Below, one piece after another: positions 16,520 through 25,548 of a stretch of 64,000 bases of DNA (position 1 is its first letter; every line of letters starts with the position of its first letter). A program made the position numbers and the translations under genes. Under the pieces are notes generated by a model that saw nothing but the letters and a program-made list of their open reading frames with translations, did not search any database and was not told the DNA's origin. Origin of the DNA: Jannaschia sp. CCS1 (lineage in GTDB: Bacteria; Pseudomonadota; Alphaproteobacteria; Rhodobacterales; Rhodobacteraceae); the NCBI RefSeq assembly GCF_000013565.1, contig NC_007802.1, positions 434,001-498,000 of the forward strand, read 5' to 3'.

Positions 16520-17968
16520 ATGAAACGCGACCGTAACGTCAAGATCGTTGCAACCCTCGGCCCCGCGTCCGATGACTATGAGATGATCCGGGCGCTCCAT
16601 GAGGCCGGTGCAGACGTGTTTCGCCTAAATATGTCTCATGGGGACCATTCCGAGATTGCCGTGCGCCACGGTATCATTCGCCAGATTGAGGCCGATCTGG
16701 GTCAACCGATTGCCATTCTGGCAGATTTGCAGGGTCCCAAGCTGCGCGTCGGCGTCTTTGACAACGATGACGGCTACGATCTGGACGTTGGCGCGACATT
16801 CCGCATGGACCTCGATGACACGCCTGGCGACACCACCCGCGTGCAACTGCCCCACACCGAGATTTTCGCGGCTCTGGAGCCCGGCGCGCATCTGCTGATC
16901 AACGATGGCAAGATCCGGGTGAAGGTGCTGGAGTGCGGTACGGATTATGCCAATTGCGAAGTCCTCGCGGGTGGGCGGATTTCCAACCGCAAGGGCGTGA
17001 ACGTGCCGGACGTTGTTCTGCCGCTTGCCGCGCTCTCAGAGAAGGATCGCAAGGACCTGGAATTTGTTTGTGAGTTGGGGGTCGACTGGTTGGCGCTGTC
17101 GTTTGTGCAGCGCCGCGAGGATGTGGACGAAGCGCGGAGCCTGGCCAAGGGCCGCGCGGCGGTTCTGTCGAAGATCGAGAAGCCGTCTGCCGTAGCGAAC
17201 TTCGGTGAAATCCTGGAGGCGTCCGACGGCATCATGGTCGCGCGTGGCGATCTGGGTGTGGAGCTGCCCGTGCAGAACGTGCCGCCGATCCAGAAGCTTC
17301 TGGTGCGCAAGTGCCGCAACGCGGCCAAGCCGGTGATCGTTGCCACGCAAATGCTGGAGAGCATGATTGAAAGCCCGATGCCCACCCGCGCCGAGGTCTC
17401 GGACGTGGCTGCCGCGATCTATGAAGGCGCCGATGCCATCATGCTCAGCGCCGAATCTGCCGCCGGTGATTTTCCGATTGAGGCCGTGACCACGATGAAC
17501 AACGTCGCCGTGGAGGTTGAAAGTGACCCCACCTACCGCAGCATCATCGAGGCCAGCCGCGGCGGCGAGAAGGAGACGGTTGCCGATGCCATCGTATCTG
17601 CCGCGCGCGAAATCGCGGAGACGACCAACATCAAGTTGATCTGTTGCTTCTCGGAATCCGGCTCCACCGCCGCGCTCACGGCGCGTGAGCGGCCAAATGT
17701 GCCGATCCTCGCCCTGACCTCGCGCCAGGCCACGGCGCGGCGGATGTGCCTGACCTGGGGTTGCCATTGTGTGAAGGTCGGTTCGGTCGGACGTTTCAAG
17801 GAAGCGGTGATCAGCGCCGTGCGCGCGGCCACCACGGAAGGGCTGGCAGAAACGACAGATCAGATCGTCGTGACCGCGGGTGTGCCGTTTGGTCAATCGG
17901 GCTCCACCAACATTCTGCGGATTGCACCCTGCGATGAGCGGTTGATTTACGCGTCCGAGCTGGAATGA
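16520..17968 (+). CDS. pyk: Pyruvate kinase
   Basis: This 482-residue glycolytic enzyme converts phosphoenolpyruvate and ADP to pyruvate and ATP. Landmarks: KIVATLGPAS at the start, FRLNMSHGDH, ILADLQGPKLRVG, the B-domain, the active-site lysine in LSKIEKPSAVANF, MVARGDLGVELP, VATQMLESMI and the C-terminal regulatory domain ending INILRIAPC-like. I start at the ATG 16520 because AAGAGGA lies just upstream and the family starts there; an ATG at 16466 would add 18 acidic residues. The stop overlaps the next small gene by ATGA. Confidence 0.95.
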   Translation: MKRDRNVKIVATLGPASDDYEMIRALHEAGADVFRLNMSHGDHSEIAVRHGIIRQIEADLGQPIAILADLQGPKLRVGVFDNDDGYDLDVGATFRMDLDDTPGDTTRVQLPHTEIFAALEPGAHLLINDGKIRVKVLECGTDYANCEVLAGGRISNRKGVNVPDVVLPLAALSEKDRKDLEFVCELGVDWLALSFVQRREDVDEARSLAKGRAAVLSKIEKPSAVANFGEILEASDGIMVARGDLGVELPVQNVPPIQKLLVRKCRNAAKPVIVATQMLESMIESPMPTRAEVSDVAAAIYEGADAIMLSAESAAGDFPIEAVTTMNNVAVEVESDPTYRSIIEASRGGEKETVADAIVSAAREIAETTNIKLICCFSESGSTAALTARERPNVPILALTSRQATARRMCLTWGCHCVKVGSVGRFKEAVISAVRAATTEGLAETTDQIVVTAGVPFGQSGSTNILRIAPCDERLIYASELE

Positions 17969-18201
17969 CCCTGCCGGTCGGCGCAGACATCCTTCTGGTG
18001 ATCGCCACCGTGGTCGGGATCTTGTCGCTCTCGTCCATTGTGGCCGCTTGGACGATCAAACGCTGGCCGTTTGTGGCCCTGATCTCCTTCGTGATCGCCG
18101 CGGCGCTGGCCTATTATGTCCATCTGACGGTGCCGGGGGGGCTGGCCCCCTTGGACATTCCCAACGCGTTCATCTCGGTCGTGGCACGGATCGTGAACTG
18201 A
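17965..18201 (+). CDS. Small membrane protein, function unknown
   Basis: The 78-residue product has two hydrophobic segments, LLVIATVVGILSLSSIVAAW and FVALISFVIAAALAYYVHL, separated by a short basic loop (TIKRW), and a short amphipathic tail. It starts in the pyk stop (ATGA), so it is translated from the same message. I do not recognise a family. It could be a roseobacter-specific inner-membrane protein. It is convergent with exoD, with 12 bases between stops. Confidence 0.75.
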   Translation: MTLPVGADILLVIATVVGILSLSSIVAAWTIKRWPFVALISFVIAAALAYYVHLTVPGGLAPLDIPNAFISVVARIVN

Positions 18202-18213
18202 CGACACGGCGGG

Positions 18214-18816
18214 TCACACCACGCGGTAGACCAACCACACAACACCGGCATAAGGCAGCAGTCCCAAAACGATCAATGCGCCGTCCCGTGCCAGCATCCC
18301 CAAGGCAAGTATCGCCACCCCGATCCCCACGACGGAGGAGGAGAACGGCACAAATTCAAGCACAGGCATCATCAGGCCGGACACGAGGCACAACAGCTGT
18401 GGCAGGAAGATAAGGGGTCGGCGTGACAGGAGGCGGAACCGTTGTGCCGTGCGCGCGTCAATCCAGACGGCGACCGGGCGGATCCGTTCAAAGGCAGCCC
18501 GAAGCTTTCCCCCAGTTATCTGGCGGCGAAGGATCCAGTCCGGCAACCAGAGATAATTGCGCCGCGCCAGCATCTGCGCAGAGACCAGCGCAATCAGAAG
18601 CCCTGCGAAAGACGAGAACAGGGGGATGCCACTGAGCGGGGTTGCCACCGCCATTGCGGGCAGGAGCAACACTGGCGTGAAGCTGGCCCGCCCAAACGAC
18701 TGCAAAATCGTGCGGATATCGGTGACGTCTACCCGGGCGGCGTCCAGGACCCGGTCGATAATGTCGGGAAGGGACGCAGGCGGGGCCTCGGCCAGGGGTG
18801 GGTGCGGTTCGCTCAT
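18214..18816 (-). CDS. Exopolysaccharide synthesis protein ExoD family
   Basis: The 200-residue membrane protein matches the ExoD family, first described in Sinorhizobium as needed for proper exopolysaccharide production and nodule invasion. It shows ILQSFGRASFTPVLLLPAM, ALVSAQMLARRNYLWLPDWI and about four hydrophobic segments toward the C-terminus. The molecular role of ExoD is unknown. It stands alone here; no polysaccharide genes are nearby. Confidence 0.85.
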   Translation of the reverse strand: MSEPHPPLAEAPPASLPDIIDRVLDAARVDVTDIRTILQSFGRASFTPVLLLPAMAVATPLSGIPLFSSFAGLLIALVSAQMLARRNYLWLPDWILRRQITGGKLRAAFERIRPVAVWIDARTAQRFRLLSRRPLIFLPQLLCLVSGLMMPVLEFVPFSSSVVGIGVAILALGMLARDGALIVLGLLPYAGVVWLVYRVV

Positions 18817-18986
18817 TTCACCGGCATCTATGCGCAGCGCCTCAGTTCATCAAGTCAGCGGCAACGGCGGATGCCCCCTTGTCAGCCGGGACGATTGGCT
18901 TTAAGCGGCACCTCTCGAACGATGAGTCCGGCCGAAAACGGCATGCCGCGACGCATCTGAACCGCTCAGGACGATAGGAGTTGGAA

Positions 18987-19187
18987 ATGCCGAAGATGAA
19001 GACAAAGTCGAGCGCGAAGAAGCGCTTCAAAGTGACAAGCACCGGTAAGGTGATGGCCGCTCAGGCGGGCAAGCAGCACGGGATGATCAAGCGGAGCAAC
19101 AAGTTCCTTCGCAATGCACGTGGGACGAGCGAACTCAGCGCCCCCGATAGCAAGATCGTCAAGTCCTACATGCCCTACGACCGTTAA
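18987..19187 (+). CDS. rpmI: 50S ribosomal protein L35
   Basis: This 66-residue basic protein begins [20 protein letters not shown] and has [12 protein letters not shown] in the middle, which is unmistakable L35. TAGGAG lies just upstream of the ATG at 18987, so I drop two extra codons of the longer frame. rplT follows after 12 bases. infC, the usual third partner in many bacteria, is not in the window, as is common in alphaproteobacteria. Confidence 0.97.
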   Translation: MPKMKTKSSAKKRFKVTSTGKVMAAQAGKQHGMIKRSNKFLRNARGTSELSAPDSKIVKSYMPYDR

Positions 19188-19199
19188 GGAGCCGCTGAT

Positions 19200-19559
19200 A
19201 TGTCCCGTACCAAAGGTGGAACCGTCACTCACCGTCGCCACAAGAAAGTCATCGATGCCGCCAAAGGTTACTATGGCGCGCGTTCGACGAACTTCCGCAC
19301 CGCGACTCAGGCCGTCGACAAGGCCAACCAATACGCCACACGCGACCGCAAGAACCGCAAGCGCCAGTTCCGCGCGTTGTGGATCCAGCGGATCAACGCG
19401 GCTGTGCGTCAACATGACGAAGCGCTGACATATTCGCGCTTCATCAACGGTCTGGCGAAAGCCGGGATCGAAGTGGACCGGAAGGTCCTGGCGGATCTGG
19501 CCGTGCACGAGCCCGACGCCTTTAGCGCCATCGTGGATCAGGCGAAGGCCGCGCTCTAA
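19200..19559 (+). CDS. rplT: 50S ribosomal protein L20
   Basis: The 119-residue protein has the L20 pattern: [20 protein letters not shown], the long basic helix [20 protein letters not shown] and the C-terminal [20 protein letters not shown]. It binds 23S rRNA early in 50S assembly. AAGGAG precedes the ATG. A strong terminator follows 29 bases after the stop. Confidence 0.97.
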   Translation: MSRTKGGTVTHRRHKKVIDAAKGYYGARSTNFRTATQAVDKANQYATRDRKNRKRQFRALWIQRINAAVRQHDEALTYSRFINGLAKAGIEVDRKVLADLAVHEPDAFSAIVDQAKAAL

Positions 19560-19587
19560 AATTCGACGTCTATGTCGAAGAGAATTG

Positions 19588-19629
19588 AAAGCGCGTCCCG
19601 CCAAACGGGGCGCGCTTTTGCTGTTTTGG
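19588..19629 (+). terminator. Intrinsic terminator after rpmI-rplT
   Basis: A 13-bp stem, AAAGCGCGTCCCG (19588-19600) with CGGGGCGCGCTTT (19606-19618) and one G-T pair, closes a CCAAA loop and is followed by TTGCTGTTTT. It would end the ribosomal-protein transcript and may attenuate read-through into pheS 75 bases later. Confidence 0.75.
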
Positions 19630-19703
19630 GGGATCTGCCCTCAGGTTGCATTCGGGTGGGGCTGTGATAGCTCCACGCCTGAAACGGGTAAGGGTCTGAC
19701 GGT

Positions 19704-20777
19704 ATGGACGGATTGAATGATTTGCGCGCCGGGTGGCTGGACCGGATCGGTGGGGCCACGGATGAGGCGACGCTGGAAGAGTTCCGCGTCGCGGCCCTCG
19801 GCAAGAAGGGCGAAATCTCCCTGAAGATGCGTGAATTGGGCAAGATGACGCCCGAGGAGCGCCAAGTGGCAGGCCCCGCGCTCAATGCCCTGAAGGACGA
19901 AGTGAACGCCGCGATTGCCGCGAAGAAAGCCGGCCTCGCAGATGCCGCGCTTGATGAGCGGTTGAAGGCCGAATGGCTCGACGTGACCCTGCCCGCCCGG
20001 CCCAAACGCGTGGGCTCCATCCACCCCGTGTCCCAGGTCACCGAAGAAGTCACCGCGATCTTCGCCGACATGGGCTTTTCGGTCGCGGAAGGCCCGCAGA
20101 TCGAGACGGATTTCTACAATTTCGACGCGCTCAACATTCCCGGCCATCACCCCGCGCGGGCGGAGATGGATACGTTCTACACCCACCGCGCCGAGGGCGA
20201 TAACCGCCCGCCCCACGTCTTGCGCACCCACACGTCGCCGGTGCAGATCCGCCATATGGAAAAGCACGGCGCGCCCTGCCGCATTATCGCGCCGGGCCGC
20301 GTGTACCGCGCCGACTACGACCAGACCCACACGCCGATGTTCCATCAGGTGGAGGGGTTGGTTCTGGGCCGCGACGTCTCCATGGCGAACCTGAAATGGG
20401 TGCTGGAGGAGTTCTACTCCGCGTTCTTTGGCGTGCAGGTCAAAACCCGCTTCCGCGCGTCGCACTTCCCTTTCGTGGAACCGGGCGCCGAGGTCGACAT
20501 TCAGTGCTCGTTCGAGGGCGGCACCGTGAAGGTCGGTGAGGGCGACGATTGGCTGGAGATTTTGGGTTCAGGTATGGTCCACCCCAAGGTGCTGGAAGCC
20601 GGTGGCATCGACCCGCAGGAGTTCCAGGGCTTCGCCTTCGGCATGGGCATCGACCGCATCGCCATGCTGAAATACGGCATCCCCGATTTGCGTGACTTCT
20701 TCGCCAGCGACCTGCGGTGGCTACGCCACTACGGGTTTGCCTCGTTGGAGATGCCAAGCGTGCATGCGGGGGATTGA
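19704..20777 (+). CDS. pheS: Phenylalanyl-tRNA synthetase alpha subunit
   Basis: This 357-residue catalytic subunit of the alpha2beta2 PheRS charges tRNA-Phe. The N-terminal coiled coil (residues about 1-90) is followed by class II motifs: motif 1 around [20 protein letters not shown], motif 2 in [19 protein letters not shown] and motif 3 in [18 protein letters not shown]. Length is normal. Unusually, pheT does not follow at once: a 137-codon foreign-looking gene lies between them. Confidence 0.97.
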   Translation: MDGLNDLRAGWLDRIGGATDEATLEEFRVAALGKKGEISLKMRELGKMTPEERQVAGPALNALKDEVNAAIAAKKAGLADAALDERLKAEWLDVTLPARPKRVGSIHPVSQVTEEVTAIFADMGFSVAEGPQIETDFYNFDALNIPGHHPARAEMDTFYTHRAEGDNRPPHVLRTHTSPVQIRHMEKHGAPCRIIAPGRVYRADYDQTHTPMFHQVEGLVLGRDVSMANLKWVLEEFYSAFFGVQVKTRFRASHFPFVEPGAEVDIQCSFEGGTVKVGEGDDWLEILGSGMVHPKVLEAGGIDPQEFQGFAFGMGIDRIAMLKYGIPDLRDFFASDLRWLRHYGFASLEMPSVHAGD

Positions 20778-20780
20778 GGG

Positions 20781-21194
20781 GTGACGACCCAACGGCAAAT
20801 TGACAGATTGTTACTGATTGTTCAGGCGTCTGATGAGGAAACAATTCGTGCCCGCTCTGTCTTCCTTGAAGACCTGTTTCCAGGTGACGTTGCGGAGCCG
20901 ACTTGGCACACACTTAACCCGGAGGACGGACCAACTCTACGCGCTGCAATCCGACTCGGGTTGCTTAAAGAAGAATACGTCAGATGGCTACCCGACTATC
21001 CTGATGAATTGATACCTGATGGCGGCGACTTCATTGTTACGCTGACCGGAGCAGGTACTGAGCGTTTGTTAAAGCCAAATGAAGGCTTCGTCCCTCGTGC
21101 GTGGAAACAAGTACGAACCAATATTCCAACTATTGCCGCGGCGGTCATAACTGCCTTGGCGATAAATTGGGCAATCAAGTATTTCGGAGCCTAA
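20781..21194 (+). CDS. Unknown 137-residue protein inserted between pheS and pheT, C-terminal membrane anchor
   Basis: I do not recognise this protein. It has an acidic N-terminal helical part (IDRLLLIVQASDEETIRAR), a stretch FIVTLTGAGTERLL that resembles the wing strand and third helix of a winged-helix fold, and a single C-terminal hydrophobic helix near residues 115-134 (IPTIAAAVITALAINWAIKY), so it may be tail-anchored. Base use is unlike its neighbours: sampled 60-base lines give 47-52 percent GC against 70 percent in pheT. The GTG start is 4 bases after the pheS stop and the TAA is 4 bases before the pheT ATG, so it is fully built into the operon. It looks horizontally acquired. Confidence 0.75.
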   Translation: MTTQRQIDRLLLIVQASDEETIRARSVFLEDLFPGDVAEPTWHTLNPEDGPTLRAAIRLGLLKEEYVRWLPDYPDELIPDGGDFIVTLTGAGTERLLKPNEGFVPRAWKQVRTNIPTIAAAVITALAINWAIKYFGA

Positions 21195-21197
21195 CAA

Positions 21198-23600
21198 ATG
21201 AAATTCACCCTCTCCTGGCTGAAAGATCACCTCGACACGGACGCCTCCGTCACTGAGATCACCGATGCCCTCACGGACCTCGGGCTTGAGGTTGAGGGTG
21301 TGGAGGATCGGGCGGAGGCGCTCAAGACGTTCACCATCGCCCACATCCAGTCTGCCGAGCAGCACCCGGACGCGGATCGTCTGCGCATTTGTCAGGTGGA
21401 GACCAACGATGGCCTCCAACAGATCATCTGCGGTGCGCCTAATGCGCGGGCGGGGATCAACGTGGTGCTGGCCAAGCCTGGCGATTATATCCCCGGCCTC
21501 GATATCACAATCGGCGTTGGCAAAATCCGCGGCGTGGAGAGCTTTGGCATGATGGCTTCTGAGAAGGAGCTGCTGCTGTCGGACGAGCACAACGGCATCA
21601 TCGAGTTGAAAGACGCGCAGGTCGGCCAGAAGTTCATCGATTGGCTGGCCAAGCATGACCCCGCCAAAGTCGACCCGGTGATCGAGATCGCGATCACGCC
21701 GAACCGCCAAGACGCGTTGGGCATTCGCGGCATCGCACGGGACCTGTCCGCGCGCGGTGTCGGCACGTTGAAGGCCCATGATCCGGCGGAGATCAAGGGT
21801 ACGTATCCGTCCCCGATCAGCATTACGATTGACGCCGACACGCTGGACACCGCGCCGCATTTCACCGGGCGTTTGATCAAGGGCGTCAAGAACGGCCCCA
21901 GCCCCGCGTGGCTGCAGGACCGTCTACGGGCCATCGGATTGCGTCCGATTTCCGCGCTGGTGGACATCACCAACTACTTCACCTTCGACCAAAACCGCCC
22001 CCTTCACGTCTTCGACGCGGATAAGGTGGCCGGCGGCCTGCGCGTGCACAAAGCGGCGGGCGGCGAAGAGATCGTGGCGCTGGATGACAAGACTTACACG
22101 TTGCCTGAGGGCCATATGGTGATCAGCGACGACACGGGTGTGGAAAGCATCGCGGGCATCATGGGCGGCGCGGCGACGGGCTGCACGGAGGACACGGTCA
22201 ACGTGTTCCTGGAGAGCGCGTGGTGGGATACGGTCGCGATTGCCTATGCGGGGCGCGCGTTGAAGATCAACTCCGACGCGCGCTATCGGTTCGAGCGGGG
22301 GGTGGACCCGGACTATACGCTGCCCGGCTTGCACGCCGCGACGCAGATGGTGCTGGACCTGTGCGGTGGTGAGGCGTCTGAGGTTGTCGAAGCTGGCAAG
22401 CCACTGGACACGGCACGCAGTTATACGCTGCGGCCGGGTCGCGTGAAATCGCTCGTTGGCATGGACGTCGCCCGCGAGGAACAGGCCCGGATCCTGACCG
22501 CGCTGGGGTTCTCGGCCACGGGCACCGATACGCTGGAGGTCTGGGTGCCAAGCTGGCGCCGCGATGTGCAGGGGGAGGCTGATCTGGTTGAAGAAGTGGC
22601 CCGCGTGACGTCCCTATCGCAGTTGAAACCGCAACCCTTGCCGCGCGAACCTGGCGTCCCTGCGCCTGTCCTGACGCCGATGCAAAAGCGCGAACGCAGC
22701 GCCCGGCGAACGATGGCCGCGCTCGGTTACAATGAATGCGTGACCTATTCCTTCATCGACAAGGCGAGTGCCGAGCTGTTCGGCGGCGGCACCGACGCGG
22801 TCATGCTGGAAAACCCGATTTCCTCGGAGATGTCGCATATGCGCCCCGCCGTTCTGCCCGGCCTTCTGCAAGCCGCCGCGCGCAATCAGGCGCGGGGCAT
22901 GATGGATATGGCGCTGTTTGAAGTTGGCGCCGGGTTCCACGGTGGTGAGCCGGGAGAGCAGCATTTGCTCGCCTCCGGTCTGCTGATCGGCCACACTGGC
23001 CCACGTGATCCCCATGGGGCGCGGCGGCCGGTCGATGTCTATGACGTGAAAGCGGACGCGGAAGCGGTACTGTCTGCCATTGGCGCCCCCGCCAAGGCGC
23101 AAATCCTGCGAGGCGCGCGTGAGTGGTGGCATCCTGGACGGCACGGGATGATCTGTCTTGGGCCCAAGAAAGTGCTTGGCATTTTCGGCGAAGTGCACCC
23201 GAAGGTTCTGGCGGCGATGGATATCAAAGGCCCCGCGATGGCCTTCACGATTTTCCCGCAAGAGGTGCCGCTGCCGCGCAGCACCAACGCCAGCCGGGGG
23301 GCTGTCACGATGTCCGATTTGCAGGCGGTGGAGCGCGATTTCGCATTTGTCGTGCCAAGCGACGTGCCCGCCCTAGATTTGGTCAATGCGGCGGCGGGGG
23401 CGGACAAGACGCTGATCGCAGATGTGCGCGTCTTTGACGAGTTCATCGGCGGGTCACTTGGGGAGGGTAATAAGTCCATCGCCCTGGCCGTGCGGATGCA
23501 ACCGCAGGACAAGACGCTGACCGAGGAAGAGATCGAGGCCGTGGCCGACAAGATTGTGACCAAGGTGTCCAAGGCGACGGGCGGTGTGCTGCGCGGCTAA
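21198..23600 (+). CDS. pheT: Phenylalanyl-tRNA synthetase beta subunit
   Basis: The 800-residue beta subunit provides tRNA binding and editing for PheRS. The N-terminal motif MKFTLSWLKDHLDTDASVTE leads to an OB-fold tRNA-binding domain (about residues 40-150), the B3/B4 editing region, the B5 domain, a catalytic-like core with TYSFIDKASAELF and a C-terminal ferredoxin-like anticodon-binding domain (from about AVERDFAFVVPSDVPALDL). Length is typical. It follows the inserted gene by 3 bases. Confidence 0.96.
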   Translation: MKFTLSWLKDHLDTDASVTEITDALTDLGLEVEGVEDRAEALKTFTIAHIQSAEQHPDADRLRICQVETNDGLQQIICGAPNARAGINVVLAKPGDYIPGLDITIGVGKIRGVESFGMMASEKELLLSDEHNGIIELKDAQVGQKFIDWLAKHDPAKVDPVIEIAITPNRQDALGIRGIARDLSARGVGTLKAHDPAEIKGTYPSPISITIDADTLDTAPHFTGRLIKGVKNGPSPAWLQDRLRAIGLRPISALVDITNYFTFDQNRPLHVFDADKVAGGLRVHKAAGGEEIVALDDKTYTLPEGHMVISDDTGVESIAGIMGGAATGCTEDTVNVFLESAWWDTVAIAYAGRALKINSDARYRFERGVDPDYTLPGLHAATQMVLDLCGGEASEVVEAGKPLDTARSYTLRPGRVKSLVGMDVAREEQARILTALGFSATGTDTLEVWVPSWRRDVQGEADLVEEVARVTSLSQLKPQPLPREPGVPAPVLTPMQKRERSARRTMAALGYNECVTYSFIDKASAELFGGGTDAVMLENPISSEMSHMRPAVLPGLLQAAARNQARGMMDMALFEVGAGFHGGEPGEQHLLASGLLIGHTGPRDPHGARRPVDVYDVKADAEAVLSAIGAPAKAQILRGAREWWHPGRHGMICLGPKKVLGIFGEVHPKVLAAMDIKGPAMAFTIFPQEVPLPRSTNASRGAVTMSDLQAVERDFAFVVPSDVPALDLVNAAAGADKTLIADVRVFDEFIGGSLGEGNKSIALAVRMQPQDKTLTEEEIEAVADKIVTKVSKATGGVLRG

Positions 23601-23667
23601 AGCGCGACCCGAAACGTGGGAACCGGTTGTCGGGCTATGTTGCGCGGCAAAAAGAAGGAGAGATGCG

Positions 23668-24111
23668 GTGAAGGTATATCTGTCGGGCGAGATTCACACC
23701 GATTGGCGTGAACGGATCGTGGCCGGTTCGGAGGGGCTGGACGTGACGTTCAGCAGCCCCGTGACGGACCACGATGCCAGCGATGATTGCGGCGTGGCGA
23801 TCCTGGGGGCGGAGCCGAACAAGTTCTGGCACGACCACAAGGGCGCGAAGGTGAATGCGATCCGCACCCGTCACGGCATTGAAAATGCCGATATCGTCGT
23901 CGTGCGGTTTGGTGAGAAGTACAAGCAGTGGAACGCCGCGTTTGATGCGGGGATGGCGGCGGCGCTCGGCAAGCCGTTGATCGTGCTGTCGATGCCAGAG
24001 CATCAGCATCCGCTGAAAGAGGTGCATGGCGCGGCGCTGGCCGTGGCGGAAGAGCCGGAGCAGGTGGTGCAAATCCTGCGCTATGTGTTGACCGGCCGCC
24101 TGCCCGGTTAA
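23668..24111 (+). CDS. YtoQ family protein
   Basis: The 147-residue product begins VKVYLSGEIHTDWRERI and has FSSPVTDHDASDDCG and GIENADIVVVRFGEKYKQWN, the hallmarks of the YtoQ family, which has a nucleoside-deoxyribosyltransferase-like fold. No activity is established for the family. The GTG start at 23668 has AAGGAGAG just upstream; the longer frame that begins at 23584 overlaps pheT and is not used. A bidirectional terminator follows. Confidence 0.9.
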   Translation: MKVYLSGEIHTDWRERIVAGSEGLDVTFSSPVTDHDASDDCGVAILGAEPNKFWHDHKGAKVNAIRTRHGIENADIVVVRFGEKYKQWNAAFDAGMAAALGKPLIVLSMPEHQHPLKEVHGAALAVAEEPEQVVQILRYVLTGRLPG

Positions 24112-24133
24112 GGCGCGACCAGACATCTCGAAG

Positions 24134-24166
24134 AAAAACGCGCCGGGATGACCGACGCGTTTTTTC
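24134..24166. terminator. Bidirectional intrinsic terminator between ytoQ and the GST gene
   Basis: AAAAACGCG (24134-24142) pairs with CGCGTTTTT (24156-24164), with CGG/CCG pairing possible inside the loop. A T-run follows on the plus strand and, read the other way, on the minus strand. It serves ytoQ (plus) and the GST gene (minus). Confidence 0.75.
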
Positions 24167-24201
24167 GTTTTCAGGCGGTGGGGCGACCCCCGTTCTACGC
24201 G

Positions 24202-24903
24202 TCAGCCCTCCCGCGGGGGCGTGTTGCGCCCGACCTTCACAGCCTCGCGCGCCAGGAAGCGGTCAAGATATGCGGGAACGTGGGTCAGATCATCCCAACC
24301 AACGACGCCCTTAGTGCCGTAGAAGTCCAATGCGGCCAGCCAGGGTGCGATGGCGATGTCGGCGATAGAGTAATCTCCAGCGATCCAGTCGCGGCCCGCC
24401 AGTTGCTTTTCCAGCACGGCCAGCAGACGCTTGGCCTCATCCACATAGCGCTGTTTCGGGCGCGGGTCCTCAATCTCGGACCCGGCGAATTTGGAGAAGT
24501 AACCAAGCTGGCCAAACATTGGACCAAGGCCACCCATCTGGAACATCACCCACTTGATGACCTCGTATTTCTGCGCCTCGGTCGTGCCGATCAGCTTACC
24601 GGTCTTTTCGGCCAGATAGATCAGGATGGCACCGGATTCCCAAAGCTCCAACGGCGCGCCGCCCGGACCGTCCGGGTCGATGATTGCGGGGATCTTGTTG
24701 TTGGGGTTCAGCGCCAGAAAAGCATCGCTTTTGACATCAGCGTCGGACAGCGTGATGCGGTGCGCCTCATAGGGCAGACCCATTTCCTCCAGCGCAATAG
24801 AGACCTTCACGCCGTTGGGAGTGGGAAACGAGTACAGTTGCAGCACGGATGGGTCGTTTGCGGGCCAGCGGCTGTTGATGGGGTGGTCTGTGACGGCGGT
24901 CAT
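24202..24903 (-). CDS. Glutathione S-transferase, disulfide-bond oxidoreductase type (YfcG/YghU-like)
   Basis: The 233-residue protein has the N-terminal thioredoxin-fold GST domain ([21 protein letters not shown], then [15 protein letters not shown] with the cis-proline, and [17 protein letters not shown]) and an all-helical C-terminal domain ([20 protein letters not shown]). The TPNGVKV turn fits the YghU/YfcG group, which use asparagine or threonine rather than serine near glutathione and reduce disulfides. It stands alone, divergent from mscL. Confidence 0.88.
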   Translation of the reverse strand: MTAVTDHPINSRWPANDPSVLQLYSFPTPNGVKVSIALEEMGLPYEAHRITLSDADVKSDAFLALNPNNKIPAIIDPDGPGGAPLELWESGAILIYLAEKTGKLIGTTEAQKYEVIKWVMFQMGGLGPMFGQLGYFSKFAGSEIEDPRPKQRYVDEAKRLLAVLEKQLAGRDWIAGDYSIADIAIAPWLAALDFYGTKGVVGWDDLTHVPAYLDRFLAREAVKVGRNTPPREG

Positions 24904-25059
24904 TGGCTTATCCTATGCTTCGAAGTGTTCATGCGCAGATATGTCCCCTTGCCTCACCGTTCCAGCCCGGCGAGTGTGTCGCCGCGAGAGGGAGCCGTGT
25001 GCGAATGCGCACGAAAATCAATCCCTTGCGAACAGGAACTGAAAGATTGGGACACTCAC

Positions 25060-25488
25060 ATGATTAACGAATTCAAGGACTTCATTGCCAAGGGCAATGT
25101 GATGGACATGGCCGTCGGTATCATTATCGGCGCGGCATTCACCGCAATCGTCACCTCGCTGGTGGGCGATCTGATCAATCCGATCATCGCACTGTTTACC
25201 GGTGGCATGGATTTCTCGGGATGGTTCTATGTGCTGGGTGACGGCGAATGCGCGTCGGTCGCGGCCTGTACGGAGGCAGGGATTTCCGTCTTTGCCATCG
25301 GCAACTTCCTGATGGCGATCATCAACTTCCTGATCATCGCCTTCGTTGTCTTCATGCTGGTGAAGATGGTCAACCGTGTGAAAGCTGCCGCAGAGAAGCC
25401 CGATGAGGTTGCCCCAGAGGTGGAGACGGGCCCGTCCGAGATCGACCTGCTGATCGAGATCCGCGATGGCTTGAAGGCCCGCGGCTAA
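25060..25488 (+). CDS. mscL: Large-conductance mechanosensitive channel MscL
   Basis: The 142-residue homopentameric channel opens under hypo-osmotic membrane tension. It has the N-terminal amphipathic helix [14 protein letters not shown], the pore helix [20 protein letters not shown], a periplasmic loop with two cysteines ([13 protein letters not shown]), the second membrane helix near residues 82-108 and the C-terminal helix [12 protein letters not shown]. The ATG at 25060 is clear. A strong GC hairpin follows the stop. Confidence 0.96.
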   Translation: MINEFKDFIAKGNVMDMAVGIIIGAAFTAIVTSLVGDLINPIIALFTGGMDFSGWFYVLGDGECASVAACTEAGISVFAIGNFLMAIINFLIIAFVVFMLVKMVNRVKAAAEKPDEVAPEVETGPSEIDLLIEIRDGLKARG

Positions 25489-25511
25489 CAACCGTCCGTT
25501 CAAGACGCGAC

Positions 25512-25539
25512 GGGGCCGAGGGTGTGACACCTCGGCCCC
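25512..25539. terminator. GC-rich hairpin between mscL and ald
   Basis: GGGGCCGAGG (25512-25521) pairs perfectly with CCTCGGCCCC (25530-25539). It lies between the mscL stop and the convergent ald stop. No T-run is present on either side, so efficiency is uncertain. Confidence 0.5.
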
Positions 25540-25548
25540 ATCGGCGCG

